A stretch of DNA of 5,322 bases from Mailhella massiliensis (GTDB lineage: Bacteria; Desulfobacterota; Desulfovibrionia; Desulfovibrionales; Desulfovibrionaceae): NCBI RefSeq assembly GCF_020741395.1, contig NZ_DYZA01000008.1, positions 1 through 5,322 on the forward strand. Direction: 5' to 3'. The notes beneath the pieces were generated by a model. That model was not told the origin of the DNA. It did no database searches and saw only the letters and a program-made list of their open reading frames with translations. Shown one piece after another: positions 1 to 5,322 of the stretch (positions are counted from its first letter, which is position 1; every line of letters begins with the position of its first letter). The translations under genes and the position numbers were made by a program.

Positions 1-950
1 TTCCCCTTTTCCGACAGGCCGGACATGACGCGCACCTCATCGGCATTTCTTTCCTCAATGGGAATATCGCGCACGCCGTCGCTCAGGGAAAAGTCAAAGG
101 TAGAGGAAGGCAACGCCACATAGAAGGGCACATTGTTGTCGTGTGCGGCAAGAGCCTTCAGATAAGTACCTATCTTGTTCGCGGCATCACCCCGGCGCGT
201 CACGCGGTCGGCCCCGGTGATGACCATATCCACCATACCGTGCTGCATGAGATGGCCCCCGACATTGTCGGCAACAAGGTCGTGCGGGACGCCGTGCATG
301 CCCAGCTCCCATGCCGTAAGGGAAGCCCCCTGATTACGGGGCCGCGTTTCATCCACCCAGACATGCACGGGAATACCCGCATCGAAGGCGGCGTACACAG
401 GGGAAAGCGCGGAACCGTAATCCACAAAGGCCAACCACCCCGCGTTGCAGTGTGTGAGTATGTTGACACATTCCCCTCCCTTGCGTGCAGAGAGCTCTCT
501 GATAACAGCAAGGCCATGCTCTCCTATGCGGCGGCAGAAGCTTGCGTCCTCATCGGCTATGATCTGCGCTTCGGCACGGGCGGCCGCCACGGCCTCCCGC
601 CTGCCGAGGCCAGCCATGGCTTTTTTCTGGCGATCCAGAGCCCAGGCAAGATTGCTCGCCGTGGGGCGTGTGGCGCGCAGTTTTTCCATACTCTGTGCCA
701 TGAAGGCGGAAAAATCCCCCTCCGGCGCGGTGCGGGCGGCAATCCATACGCCCCATGCCGCCGTTGCCCCGATGAGTCCCGCCCCGCGCACCTGCATCTC
801 GCGTATGGCGAAACACACCTCTTCCAAGCTTCTCAGGGGGAGCGCACGAAACTCGTGGGGAAGAAGTCTCTGGTCGATGATGAAAAGCGTCTCCTCTTCT
901 CCCTCTCCTTCCGTCCAAATGGTGCGGTAATGCCTGCCGCTTACGTTCAT
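1..950 (-). CDS. mtnA: S-methyl-5-thioribose-1-phosphate isomerase, 3' end cut by window edge
   Basis: Cytoplasmic isomerase of the eIF2B-alpha/MtnA family. It converts 5-methylthioribose-1-phosphate to methylthioribulose-1-phosphate in methionine salvage, and in some bacteria handles 5-deoxyribose-1-phosphate from 5'-deoxyadenosine. The minus-strand frame is open from the ATG at 950 to the left edge, giving 316 residues; the family usually has about 340-370, so only the C-terminus is missing. Visible signatures are VRGAGLIGATAAWG (54-67), THCNAGW with the expected catalytic Cys168, WVDETRPRNQG (198-208), and VITGADRV with the expected catalytic Asp248, followed by NKIGTY (258-263). A GGAGG ribosome site (958-962) lies 7 nt before the start. 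The gene begins 14 nt after the stop of the AMIN-domain gene, so the two are probably cotranscribed. The usual RGAPAIG motif reads RGAGLIG here. No other salvage gene is visible. Family assignment is firm; the exact physiological substrate is inferred. Confidence 0.93.
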   Translation of the reverse strand, partial: MNVSGRHYRTIWTEGEGEEETLFIIDQRLLPHEFRALPLRSLEEVCFAIREMQVRGAGLIGATAAWGVWIAARTAPEGDFSAFMAQSMEKLRATRPTASNLAWALDRQKKAMAGLGRREAVAAARAEAQIIADEDASFCRRIGEHGLAVIRELSARKGGECVNILTHCNAGWLAFVDYGSALSPVYAAFDAGIPVHVWVDETRPRNQGASLTAWELGMHGVPHDLVADNVGGHLMQHGMVDMVITGADRVTRRGDAANKIGTYLKALAAHDNNVPFYVALPSSTFDFSLSDGVRDIPIEERNADEVRVMSGLSEKG

Positions 951-957
951 GCTCAAG

Positions 958-962
958 CCTCC
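958..962 (-). promoter_or_regulatory. Ribosome binding site of mtnA
   Basis: GGAGG on the minus strand lies 7 nt before the ATG at 950, inside the 14-nt gap after the upstream stop codon. It fixes the mtnA start, which is otherwise undefined because the gene leaves the window. Confidence 0.8.
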
Positions 963-964
963 GG

Positions 965-1963
965 CTATTGTATGCTCAGTTCAAGGGCGTTGCGGTTCAC
1001 GGGAACCAGAGCCACCTTTCCCATGGTCTTCATATCGAGCACGATGCGGGTCTTATCCTCATGCTGTCCCACTCGCACCGCCTGCACAAGCCTGTTGCTG
1101 GGCACACGGGGCGCTTCCAGCTCCCAGTTGCCCGCAAGGTCGAGCACCACGCGATCGGGATCGCCGAGGATGGAACAGTGTCCTACCATGGGAGCATTGC
1201 CCTGCAAAACCAGCTTGATAAGGCTGCCTTTCATGGAAAACTTCGCGGAAGTGACCACTCTTTCGTATCGAGGCTGCGCCTTCTGGGGCACGGACGGCTC
1301 TCCTCCGGCCACAGTGCGGACCTCCTCCAAGGCCTCTTGTACGATACCGGGGGAAGACTCGGCTTTCTTACCACGCTCCGCATTCACCGGGGCGGACTCC
1401 TGCGCCGCCTTCAACGTCTTCGTTTCCGATGAGGGAGCGACTTTCTTCCCAGCTTCTGCGGCCTCACCTAAGGAGCGTTCCTCAGAAGAAACGGATACGG
1501 CCTTGCTCCCGCCTTCTGGAGGCGCGCTTTTTTCCCGTGCCGCATTTCCAGAAGAAAAGCCCTCCGCTTCGTCGACAGAGGAATCTTCCCTGAAAAATGC
1601 GGGGGACTCCGTCAGCACGTCCCCTTTCCCGCCGGGCGCGGATACCGCTTCCGGAAGAAACGTCGAAGGGATGGAGGAAACACCTCCGCTTTTCAAGGGA
1701 GAAGCACTTTTCACTTCTGGAAATATTCCGCCGCCCAAAGGCGAGGGATCCGCTGCCGACCAGTCATGCTGCGAGGGCGGCAGGGAAGGCTCACTCTCCG
1801 GCTCTCCCCGGCCTTCCTGATACTCGGTGAGTCCGACAATCTTTCCCGATACTTCCGAGAGCCCGGCCTCATAACCGGGTTCATCCTTCAGAACGGCGGC
1901 AGCGCCGACAGCGACAGCCAGCATGGCGGCCGCACAGGCGAAAAGACGCAATGTCCTGCTCAT
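965..1963 (-). CDS. Membrane-anchored or exported AMIN-domain protein
   Basis: A 332-residue envelope protein of unknown specific role. Residues 1-4 are MSRT with a basic Arg, then about 20 apolar residues (LRLFACAAAMLAVAVGAAAV) form a signal peptide or N-terminal anchor. Residues about 26-230 are a low-complexity linker rich in Ser, Glu, Ala, Pro, Gly and Lys, probably disordered. Residues about 232-332 look like an AMIN domain: beta-rich, with DPDRVVLDLAG near 268-278, VRVGQH near 296-301 and KTRIVLDM near 304-311. AMIN domains occur in AmiC amidases and PilQ secretins, where they target proteins to peptidoglycan or the septum; here the domain stands alone with no amidase or secretin part. 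The start at 1963 is preferred over an in-frame ATG at 1975 because AGAGGTGAT lies directly before it, while nothing similar precedes 1975. It is first in a likely operon with mtnA. The domain call rests on motif memory, not a profile search. Confidence 0.85.
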   Translation of the reverse strand: MSRTLRLFACAAAMLAVAVGAAAVLKDEPGYEAGLSEVSGKIVGLTEYQEGRGEPESEPSLPPSQHDWSAADPSPLGGGIFPEVKSASPLKSGGVSSIPSTFLPEAVSAPGGKGDVLTESPAFFREDSSVDEAEGFSSGNAAREKSAPPEGGSKAVSVSSEERSLGEAAEAGKKVAPSSETKTLKAAQESAPVNAERGKKAESSPGIVQEALEEVRTVAGGEPSVPQKAQPRYERVVTSAKFSMKGSLIKLVLQGNAPMVGHCSILGDPDRVVLDLAGNWELEAPRVPSNRLVQAVRVGQHEDKTRIVLDMKTMGKVALVPVNRNALELSIQ

Positions 1964-1972
1964 ATCACCTCT
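1964..1972 (-). promoter_or_regulatory. Ribosome binding site deciding the AMIN-gene start
   Basis: AGAGGTGAT on the minus strand directly abuts the ATG at 1963 and matches the extended complement of the 16S rRNA 3' end (AGGAGGTGAT) with one mismatch. The site lies inside the four extra codons that a start at 1975 would add, so it argues for the shorter protein. Confidence 0.65.
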
Positions 1973-2005
1973 CATGCTTCATGATCCGAAGCGGTATTTC
2001 GTTCC

Positions 2006-2035
2006 TCTATAGCCGAGATGCCCGCACCATGACAA
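2006..2035 (-). promoter_or_regulatory. Candidate sigma70 promoter for the AMIN gene and mtnA
   Basis: On the minus strand TTGTCA (2035-2030) matches the -35 consensus at 5 of 6 positions. It is followed after 18 bases by TATAGA (2011-2006), 4 of 6 to the -10 consensus. A start near 1999 would give a leader of about 35 nt before the ATG at 1963. This is the best -35/-10 pair I found in the gap upstream of the gene, but it rests on consensus matching alone. Confidence 0.45.
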
Positions 2036-2067
2036 GCAGCCCCGCCATGTGAAAAATTCTGCCACAG

Positions 2068-2094
2068 TGGACGATACGGCGTTTTTTCTATAGA
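2068..2094 (+). promoter_or_regulatory. Weak candidate promoter for the hypA operon
   Basis: TATAGA (2089-2094) lies in the AT-rich part of the divergent gap and directly follows a run of six T. The nearest -35-like hexamer, TGGACG (2068-2073), matches 4 of 6 but with a short 15-base spacer. If used, it would give a leader of about 155 nt before hypA that includes the inverted repeats at 2174-2249. An activator-dependent or different promoter is equally possible. Confidence 0.2.
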
Positions 2095-2128
2095 CCAGTT
2101 TCATCAACATTCCTTTATGGTTTGAAAG

Positions 2129-2148
2129 TTCCCCCCTTCCTAGGGGAA
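2129..2148 (+). repeat. Small inverted repeat in the hypA upstream region
   Basis: TTCCCC (2129-2134) and GGGGAA (2143-2148) are perfect inverted copies around an 8-base centre. No T-run follows on either strand, so it does not look like a terminator. It may be a weak operator-like or leader hairpin, or chance. Confidence 0.3.
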
Positions 2149-2173
2149 AACGAAATCAGGCTCAGGCCCGGCA

Positions 2174-2249
2174 GGCGGATTCTTTGCACCGCAGAAGAAC
2201 GGTGCTGCCCGCCGGGCGGCGGAATCCGTCGGCAGTGACGGCAGCGGAT
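2174..2249 (+). promoter_or_regulatory. Potential structured 5' leader of hypA with alternative pairings
   Basis: Several inverted repeats are packed just before hypA. GGCGGATTC (2174-2182) can pair with GAATCCGTC (2222-2230) in 9 pairs including one G-U. This encloses GCACCG (2186-2191) with CGGTGC (2200-2205), and GCCC (2207-2210) with GGGC (2214-2217), giving a three-way-junction shape. The right arm of the closing stem has competing partners: CCGTC (2226-2230) with GACGG (2237-2241), and ATCCG (2224-2228) with CGGAT (2245-2249), the latter next to the hypA start. This resembles a switch layout, but I recognise no known riboswitch class. GC-rich DNA gives such pairings by chance, and transcription of the region is not shown. 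Confidence 0.35.
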
Positions 2250-2255
2250 AAAAAC

Positions 2256-2609
2256 ATGCATGAACTTTCCCTTATGGCAAGCGTGATGGACATAAGCCGG
2301 GAGGAACTTTCCCGGCACGGGGCCTCAAGGCTCCTTCTTCTGCGCATACGCTACGGCGTGCTGGACCAAGTTCAGCCCGACGCCATGCACATGGCCTTTG
2401 AAGCCATGACTGCGGGCACGCCCCACGAAGGCGCGAAGCTGGAGCTCGTGGAAGAACCTCTAGGCCTCCGCTGCAGCCTGTGCGGACACAGTTTCCAACC
2501 CGAGGACAGAAACGCCCTGTACGCTCCCTGCCCTTCCTGCGGTGAAACCGCTCCCTTCGTCCTCACGGGCGGGGAAGGTATTTTTCTCGATCACCTGGAG
2601 GCGGAGTAA
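2256..2609 (+). CDS. hypA: Hydrogenase/urease nickel incorporation protein HypA
   Basis: A 117-residue cytoplasmic metallochaperone that binds nickel and, with HypB, hands it to the large subunit of [NiFe] hydrogenase. The start at 2256 gives the family N-terminus MHELSL, in which His2 is a nickel ligand; any upstream extension would bury it. The zinc site is complete, with CSLC at 73-76 and CPSC at 92-95, matching the two CxxC pairs of the family. Length is normal for HypA (about 113-118). The ribosome site is weak: only GGAT (2246-2249), 6 nt before the ATG, and it could be masked by the leader pairings. It is the first gene of the rightward cluster, with hypB starting 44 bp after its stop. 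The partner hydrogenase and hypCDEF are not in the window. Identity is secure. Confidence 0.97.
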   Translation: MHELSLMASVMDISREELSRHGASRLLLLRIRYGVLDQVQPDAMHMAFEAMTAGTPHEGAKLELVEEPLGLRCSLCGHSFQPEDRNALYAPCPSCGETAPFVLTGGEGIFLDHLEAE

Positions 2610-2643
2610 GCTGCCCCCCTTCTCTTTTCCGACAAACACCTTT

Positions 2644-2647
2644 GAGG
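2644..2647 (+). promoter_or_regulatory. Ribosome binding site of hypB
   Basis: GAGG lies 6 nt before the ATG at 2654. It overlaps the alternative in-frame TTG at 2642 and therefore argues against that earlier start. Confidence 0.6.
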
Positions 2648-2653
2648 CATACC

Positions 2654-3322
2654 ATGGAAATTCCCGTCGTACGCAATGTTCTGGAAGCCAATGAACGCAT
2701 CGCCGCGCGCCTTCGCGCCGATTTTACGCGCCGAGGCATACTCGTGCTCAATCTCATCAGCTCTCCCGGCTCCGGCAAAACATCCCTGCTGGAACGCACG
2801 CTGAACGACCTTTCGGGAGAATTCCGCATGGCCGTCATCGAAGGCGACCTGCAGACCGACAACGACGCCCGCCGTGTGGCCGCTTCCGGAGCGCAGGCCG
2901 TACAGATCAATACGGAAGGTGGCTGCCACCTGAACAGCAGTATGATCAGCGAAGCCCTTCAGTCCCTCAACCTGGAGGGGCTGGACATTCTATTCATCGA
3001 AAATGTGGGCAATCTTGTCTGCCCCACGGAATTCGACTGCGGGGAAGACGCCAAAATAGCATTGCTCAGCGTGACTGAAGGGGACGACAAGCCCCAGAAA
3101 TACCCCTATCTCTTCCGCAAGGCCAAAGCCATGCTTCTCAATAAAACGGATCTTCTGCCTTATGTGGATTTCAACGTGGAAAAGGCCCGCGTCCATGCCC
3201 GCGCCGTCAATGCGGAGCTTGCGGTGATGGAAGTGTCCTGCCGCACCCATTCCGGGCTGGACGCCTGGTATGACTGGTTGCGCGCCGCCAGAAAAGCAAA
3301 AAAAGAAGCCTCCCATGACTGA
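2654..3322 (+). CDS. hypB: Hydrogenase nickel incorporation GTPase HypB
   Basis: A 222-residue SIMIBI-class GTPase that uses GTP to drive nickel transfer from HypA to the hydrogenase large-subunit precursor. The P-loop SSPGSGKTS lies at 36-44, the switch/Walker B region EGDLQTDND at 63-71, and the guanine-specificity motif NKTD at 163-166. The G-domain metal site is kept: Cys91-His92 in GGCHLN and Cys123 in NLVCP. The N-terminal CxxCGC nickel site and any His-rich stretch, found in E. coli HypB (about 290 residues) and some others, are absent; this is a short-form HypB. The ATG at 2654 is chosen because GAGG (2644-2647) lies 6 nt upstream; an in-frame TTG at 2642 would overlap that site. Its last codons overlap folC by 8 bases. 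Confidence 0.96.
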   Translation: MEIPVVRNVLEANERIAARLRADFTRRGILVLNLISSPGSGKTSLLERTLNDLSGEFRMAVIEGDLQTDNDARRVAASGAQAVQINTEGGCHLNSSMISEALQSLNLEGLDILFIENVGNLVCPTEFDCGEDAKIALLSVTEGDDKPQKYPYLFRKAKAMLLNKTDLLPYVDFNVEKARVHARAVNAELAVMEVSCRTHSGLDAWYDWLRAARKAKKEASHD

Positions 3323-4682
3323 TCACGGATCCTGCTGCTGCCGCCTGCCAGAAAGCGCGCCCTTCCACTCCTATGAGGAGGTCCTGCAACACCTGGATTC
3401 ACTGGGCCTCTTTCACATGGATATGGGACTCGGCCGCATGGAACGCGCCCTGCACGCCCTGGAACTCGACAGACTGCGCTGCCCCGCCGTGCAGATTGTG
3501 GGCACCAACGGCAAGGGGTCTACGTCGGTCTTTCTGCAGTCCATAGCTATGGCTCACGGCCTGAATGTAGGCCTGTACACCTCGCCCCATTTCGTATGGC
3601 CGGAAGAACGCATACGGCTCAACCACACCATGCTCCCCCGCCGCGTCTGGCCGGCCCTCGCCGGGGATGCTCTCCGGGCGGAGAAGGGGCTCACTTATTT
3701 CGAGCTGCTCACCGTCATGGCGGCCTCCGCCTTCCAGACCAGCGAAAGTGACCTTGCCATTTTTGAAGCGGGGCTTGGCGGCAGATACGACGCCACCACC
3801 GCCCTTCCTGTGGATATGATCTGCTTCGTACCTATGGGCATGGACCACATGAACGTGCTTGGCGACAGCCTCGCCGCCATAGCGGATGACAAGTCCGACG
3901 CCCTGCGCGAAGGCGTCGCCATGGCCGTGAGCGCCCCGCAGGAGTCGGAGGCCCGGGATATTCTCTTTGCCAAAGCCGACGCCCGCCAGATTCCCCTGTG
4001 CTCCTGCCCCACCAAAGAAAAATGCGGAGGGACCAGAGCCGGAAGCGCTCTTTGGGAGAGCCTGCCCGAAGAGCTGAAGGCATGTTCCGTTCTTCCTGAC
4101 GATGCCATACTCGGCCTGCGCGGCCCTCATCAGCACGTGAACGCTCAGACTGCCGTGCTGGCCTGGGTGCTGCTCTGCCACCGTTACCGCTGGAAAACCG
4201 ACTGCCGTACCATTGCCCGGGGACTCAGGCTGGCCTTCATTCCCGGCAGGCTGCAATACGCTCCCGCTTCCGGCGGGCATCCCGCCCTGTGGCTGGACGG
4301 TGCGCACAACACCCACGGTATGAAAGCCCTCCTCGCATCCGTCAGAGACATGGGCGAAGAAGAGCGTCCCGGTGCTGTGGTGTTCTCCTGCCTGGCAGAC
4401 AAGGAGCCGGAAAAACTCACGGCGCTGGTACGCGAACTTGCCGGGGACTTGCCCCTTTTTGTTCCCACCATTAAAGATAATCCCCGAGCCGCACAGGGAA
4501 GTGCACTTTCCGCCATGCTCGGCCCGAAAGCCCTTGCCGTGCCCGGCCTGAAAGAGGCCCTTGCGGAAGCAGAACAGGCCGCCGGGAAAAGACCCGTGCT
4601 GGTATGCGGTTCCCTGTACCTGCTCTCGGAACTTTTCACTCTCTGGCCCGACCTTCTGGAAGCGCCTCTCGCCTCTTCCTGA
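3315..4682 (+). CDS. folC: Bifunctional folylpolyglutamate synthase / dihydrofolate synthase
   Basis: A 455-residue cytoplasmic Mur-ligase-like enzyme that adds glutamate to dihydropteroate and/or to folates with ATP. Landmarks are the P-loop GTNGKGS (63-69), TSPH (89-92) with EERIRLN (97-103), TYFELLT (127-133), EAGLGGRYDAT (151-161), MDH (176-178), Lys193 in IADDKSD where the family has its modified Lys, GPHQHVN (270-276), PGRLQY (310-315), DGAHN (328-332) and the closing VCGSLYLLSEL (430-440). Length is typical. The start ATG overlaps the hypB stop (ATGACTGA), suggesting translational coupling, because its own ribosome site is poor. An in-frame ATG at 3270 would add 15 residues from inside hypB and is less likely. 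The N-terminus carries a CCC triplet at residues 7-9. Some signatures differ from the usual forms: DATT for DATN, and KSDAL for KAGI. Whether both activities are present cannot be read here. Confidence 0.93.
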   Translation: MTDHGSCCCRLPESAPFHSYEEVLQHLDSLGLFHMDMGLGRMERALHALELDRLRCPAVQIVGTNGKGSTSVFLQSIAMAHGLNVGLYTSPHFVWPEERIRLNHTMLPRRVWPALAGDALRAEKGLTYFELLTVMAASAFQTSESDLAIFEAGLGGRYDATTALPVDMICFVPMGMDHMNVLGDSLAAIADDKSDALREGVAMAVSAPQESEARDILFAKADARQIPLCSCPTKEKCGGTRAGSALWESLPEELKACSVLPDDAILGLRGPHQHVNAQTAVLAWVLLCHRYRWKTDCRTIARGLRLAFIPGRLQYAPASGGHPALWLDGAHNTHGMKALLASVRDMGEEERPGAVVFSCLADKEPEKLTALVRELAGDLPLFVPTIKDNPRAAQGSALSAMLGPKALAVPGLKEALAEAEQAAGKRPVLVCGSLYLLSELFTLWPDLLEAPLASS

Positions 4683-4695
4683 ACGGCTGCCGAGA

Positions 4696-4714
4696 GGGAA
4701 GGCCCTACCTTCCC
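4696..4714 (+). repeat. Perfect 7-bp hairpin between folC and selA
   Basis: GGGAAGG (4696-4702) and CCTTCCC (4708-4714) form a perfect stem with a 5-base loop. It sits within the 51-bp gap, 13 nt after the folC stop and 6 nt before the TAAGGAG site of selA. No U-run follows, so it is not a standard intrinsic terminator. It may stabilise or punctuate the mRNA, or tune selA translation; this is inference. Confidence 0.55.
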
Positions 4715-4720
4715 AGTCTG

Positions 4721-4727
4721 TAAGGAG
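4721..4727 (+). promoter_or_regulatory. Strong ribosome binding site of selA
   Basis: TAAGGAG lies 6 nt before the ATG at 4734. It is the best Shine-Dalgarno match in the rightward cluster and settles the selA start. Confidence 0.8.
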
Positions 4728-4733
4728 TGTTTC

Positions 4734-5322
4734 ATGTCGTCACTTTTCCGCTTGCTTCCTTCCGTGGATGCCTGCCTGCATCAGCTGGAGGCCGTCTTTC
4801 CCGACACGGCCCACGCCGTGCTGCTGGAAAGCTGCCGAGCCGTGCTTGATGAGCTGCGCGACGACATACGCGCAGGCCGTGCAGCCGACGCCTCCGCTCT
4901 CTCCATGGAAGCCGTGGAACCGCGCCTCCGTGCCGCCGTGGAAAAAAAGGAGCGCCCCCGCTTCCGACGCGTCATCAACGGCGCGGGCGTAGTGGTACAC
5001 ACCAACCTCGGCCGCTCCGTACTGGCCAAAGAAGCATGCGCGGCCGTAAGCATTGCCGCCTCGGGCTACAGCAACCTGGAATTCAATCTGGAAACCGGGG
5101 AAAGGGGCAGCCGCATCAGCCTGGTGGAAGAATTGCTCTGTACCCTCACCGGGGCCGAAGCCGCCCTGGTGGTGAACAACAACGCTGCGGCCGTGCTGCT
5201 CATGCTGGATACCCTGTGTAAGGGCGGGGAGGTTATCCTTTCCCGTGGGCAGCTTGTGGAGATAGGGGGAAGCTTCCGTATTCCCGACGTGATGGAGCGA
5301 AGCGGCGCTACACTGAAAGAAG
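4734..5322 (+). CDS. selA: L-seryl-tRNA(Sec) selenium transferase, 3' part cut by window edge
   Basis: A PLP-dependent cytoplasmic enzyme that converts seryl-tRNA(Sec) to selenocysteyl-tRNA(Sec) with selenophosphate, forming a large ring-shaped assembly. The frame is open from the ATG at 4734 to the right edge, giving 196 of about 465 residues. The N-terminal tRNA-binding region opens with LFRLLPSVD (4-12). The start of the PLP fold follows: INGAGVVVHTNLGRS (81-95), YSNLEFNLETGERGSR (112-127), VVNNNAAAVL (146-155) and LSRGQLVEIGGSFRIPDVM (169-187). The PLP-binding lysine lies further on and is not in the window, so completeness cannot be judged. It follows hypA-hypB-folC in the same direction; selB and the tRNA(Sec) gene are not in the window. 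Its presence implies the organism makes selenoproteins, for example [NiFeSe] hydrogenase or formate dehydrogenase. Confidence 0.96.
   Translation, partial: MSSLFRLLPSVDACLHQLEAVFPDTAHAVLLESCRAVLDELRDDIRAGRAADASALSMEAVEPRLRAAVEKKERPRFRRVINGAGVVVHTNLGRSVLAKEACAAVSIAASGYSNLEFNLETGERGSRISLVEELLCTLTGAEAALVVNNNAAAVLLMLDTLCKGGEVILSRGQLVEIGGSFRIPDVMERSGATLKE

Noticed and set aside
200..517. A 105-residue minus-strand open frame inside mtnA.
   Set aside because: It lies in a different frame of the same strand as mtnA, whose own frame carries the catalytic Cys and Asp motifs through this stretch.
141..1820. A 559-codon open frame on the plus strand opposite mtnA and the AMIN gene.
   Set aside because: It runs antisense across two well-supported genes, shows no recognisable domain, and long antisense frames are expected from biased codon use in GC-rich DNA.
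2041..2070. Sigma54-like (TGGCAG...TTCAC, minus strand) and Rex/CRP-like (TGTGA...CCACA) patterns.
   Set aside because: The -12 GC of sigma54 sites is missing, and the TGTGA/CCACA halves have the wrong spacing and a mismatched right half.
2062..2087. Terminator formed by CCACAGTGG followed by a run of six T.
   Set aside because: The stem is only 4 bp, the T-run starts 11 bases after it, and no plus-strand gene lies upstream to terminate.
2184..2255. N-terminal extension of HypA from a TTG at 2184.
   Set aside because: HypA must begin with Met-His-Glu, because His2 binds nickel; the extension would also lie over the inverted repeats.
3399..4316. A 305-codon minus-strand frame opposite folC.
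   Set aside because: The plus strand here is clearly FolC with all its motifs in place; the antisense translation is compositionally odd and unrecognisable.
4696..4727. Intrinsic terminator after folC.
   Set aside because: The hairpin is followed by AGTCTGTAAGG rather than a T-run, and the selA ribosome site starts 6 nt later.

Overview
The window looks like a piece of the chromosome of a GC-rich anaerobic bacterium. The combination of [NiFe]-hydrogenase nickel insertion genes (hypA, hypB), a selenocysteine synthase gene (selA), folC and a lone mtnA best suggests a sulfate- or sulfite-reducing member of the Desulfovibrionaceae (Desulfovibrio/Bilophila/Mailhella type). That placement is an inference from gene content and protein flavour, not from a marker gene. 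I see no mobile element, CRISPR array, tRNA or rRNA.

Left arm (1 to about 1963), minus strand. Two genes are read leftwards as a tight pair. The first encodes an exported or membrane-anchored protein with a long disordered linker and a C-terminal AMIN domain. Fourteen bases after its stop comes mtnA (methylthioribose-1-phosphate isomerase), which runs off the left edge of the window with about nine tenths of the protein present. A sigma70-like promoter can be proposed for this pair.

Centre (about 1964 to 2255). This divergent intergenic region of roughly 290 bp holds the leftward promoter candidate, a weaker rightward one and, just before hypA, a dense cluster of mutually exclusive inverted repeats that could form a structured mRNA leader.

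Right arm (2256 to the end), plus strand. hypA, hypB, folC and selA follow in one direction with gaps of 44 bp, an 8-base overlap and 51 bp, so they are probably one operon. HypA and HypB deliver nickel to hydrogenase. SelA makes selenocysteyl-tRNA, needed for [NiFeSe] hydrogenase and Sec-containing formate dehydrogenase. FolC makes and polyglutamylates the folates used in one-carbon metabolism. Together the cluster fits the maturation of nickel/selenium redox enzymes and C1 metabolism. selA is cut by the right edge.

No clearly new system is present. The points most worth a second look are the hypA leader structure, the coupling of nickel and selenium maturation genes, the unusual sequence signatures of FolC and MtnA, and the hairpin just ahead of selA.
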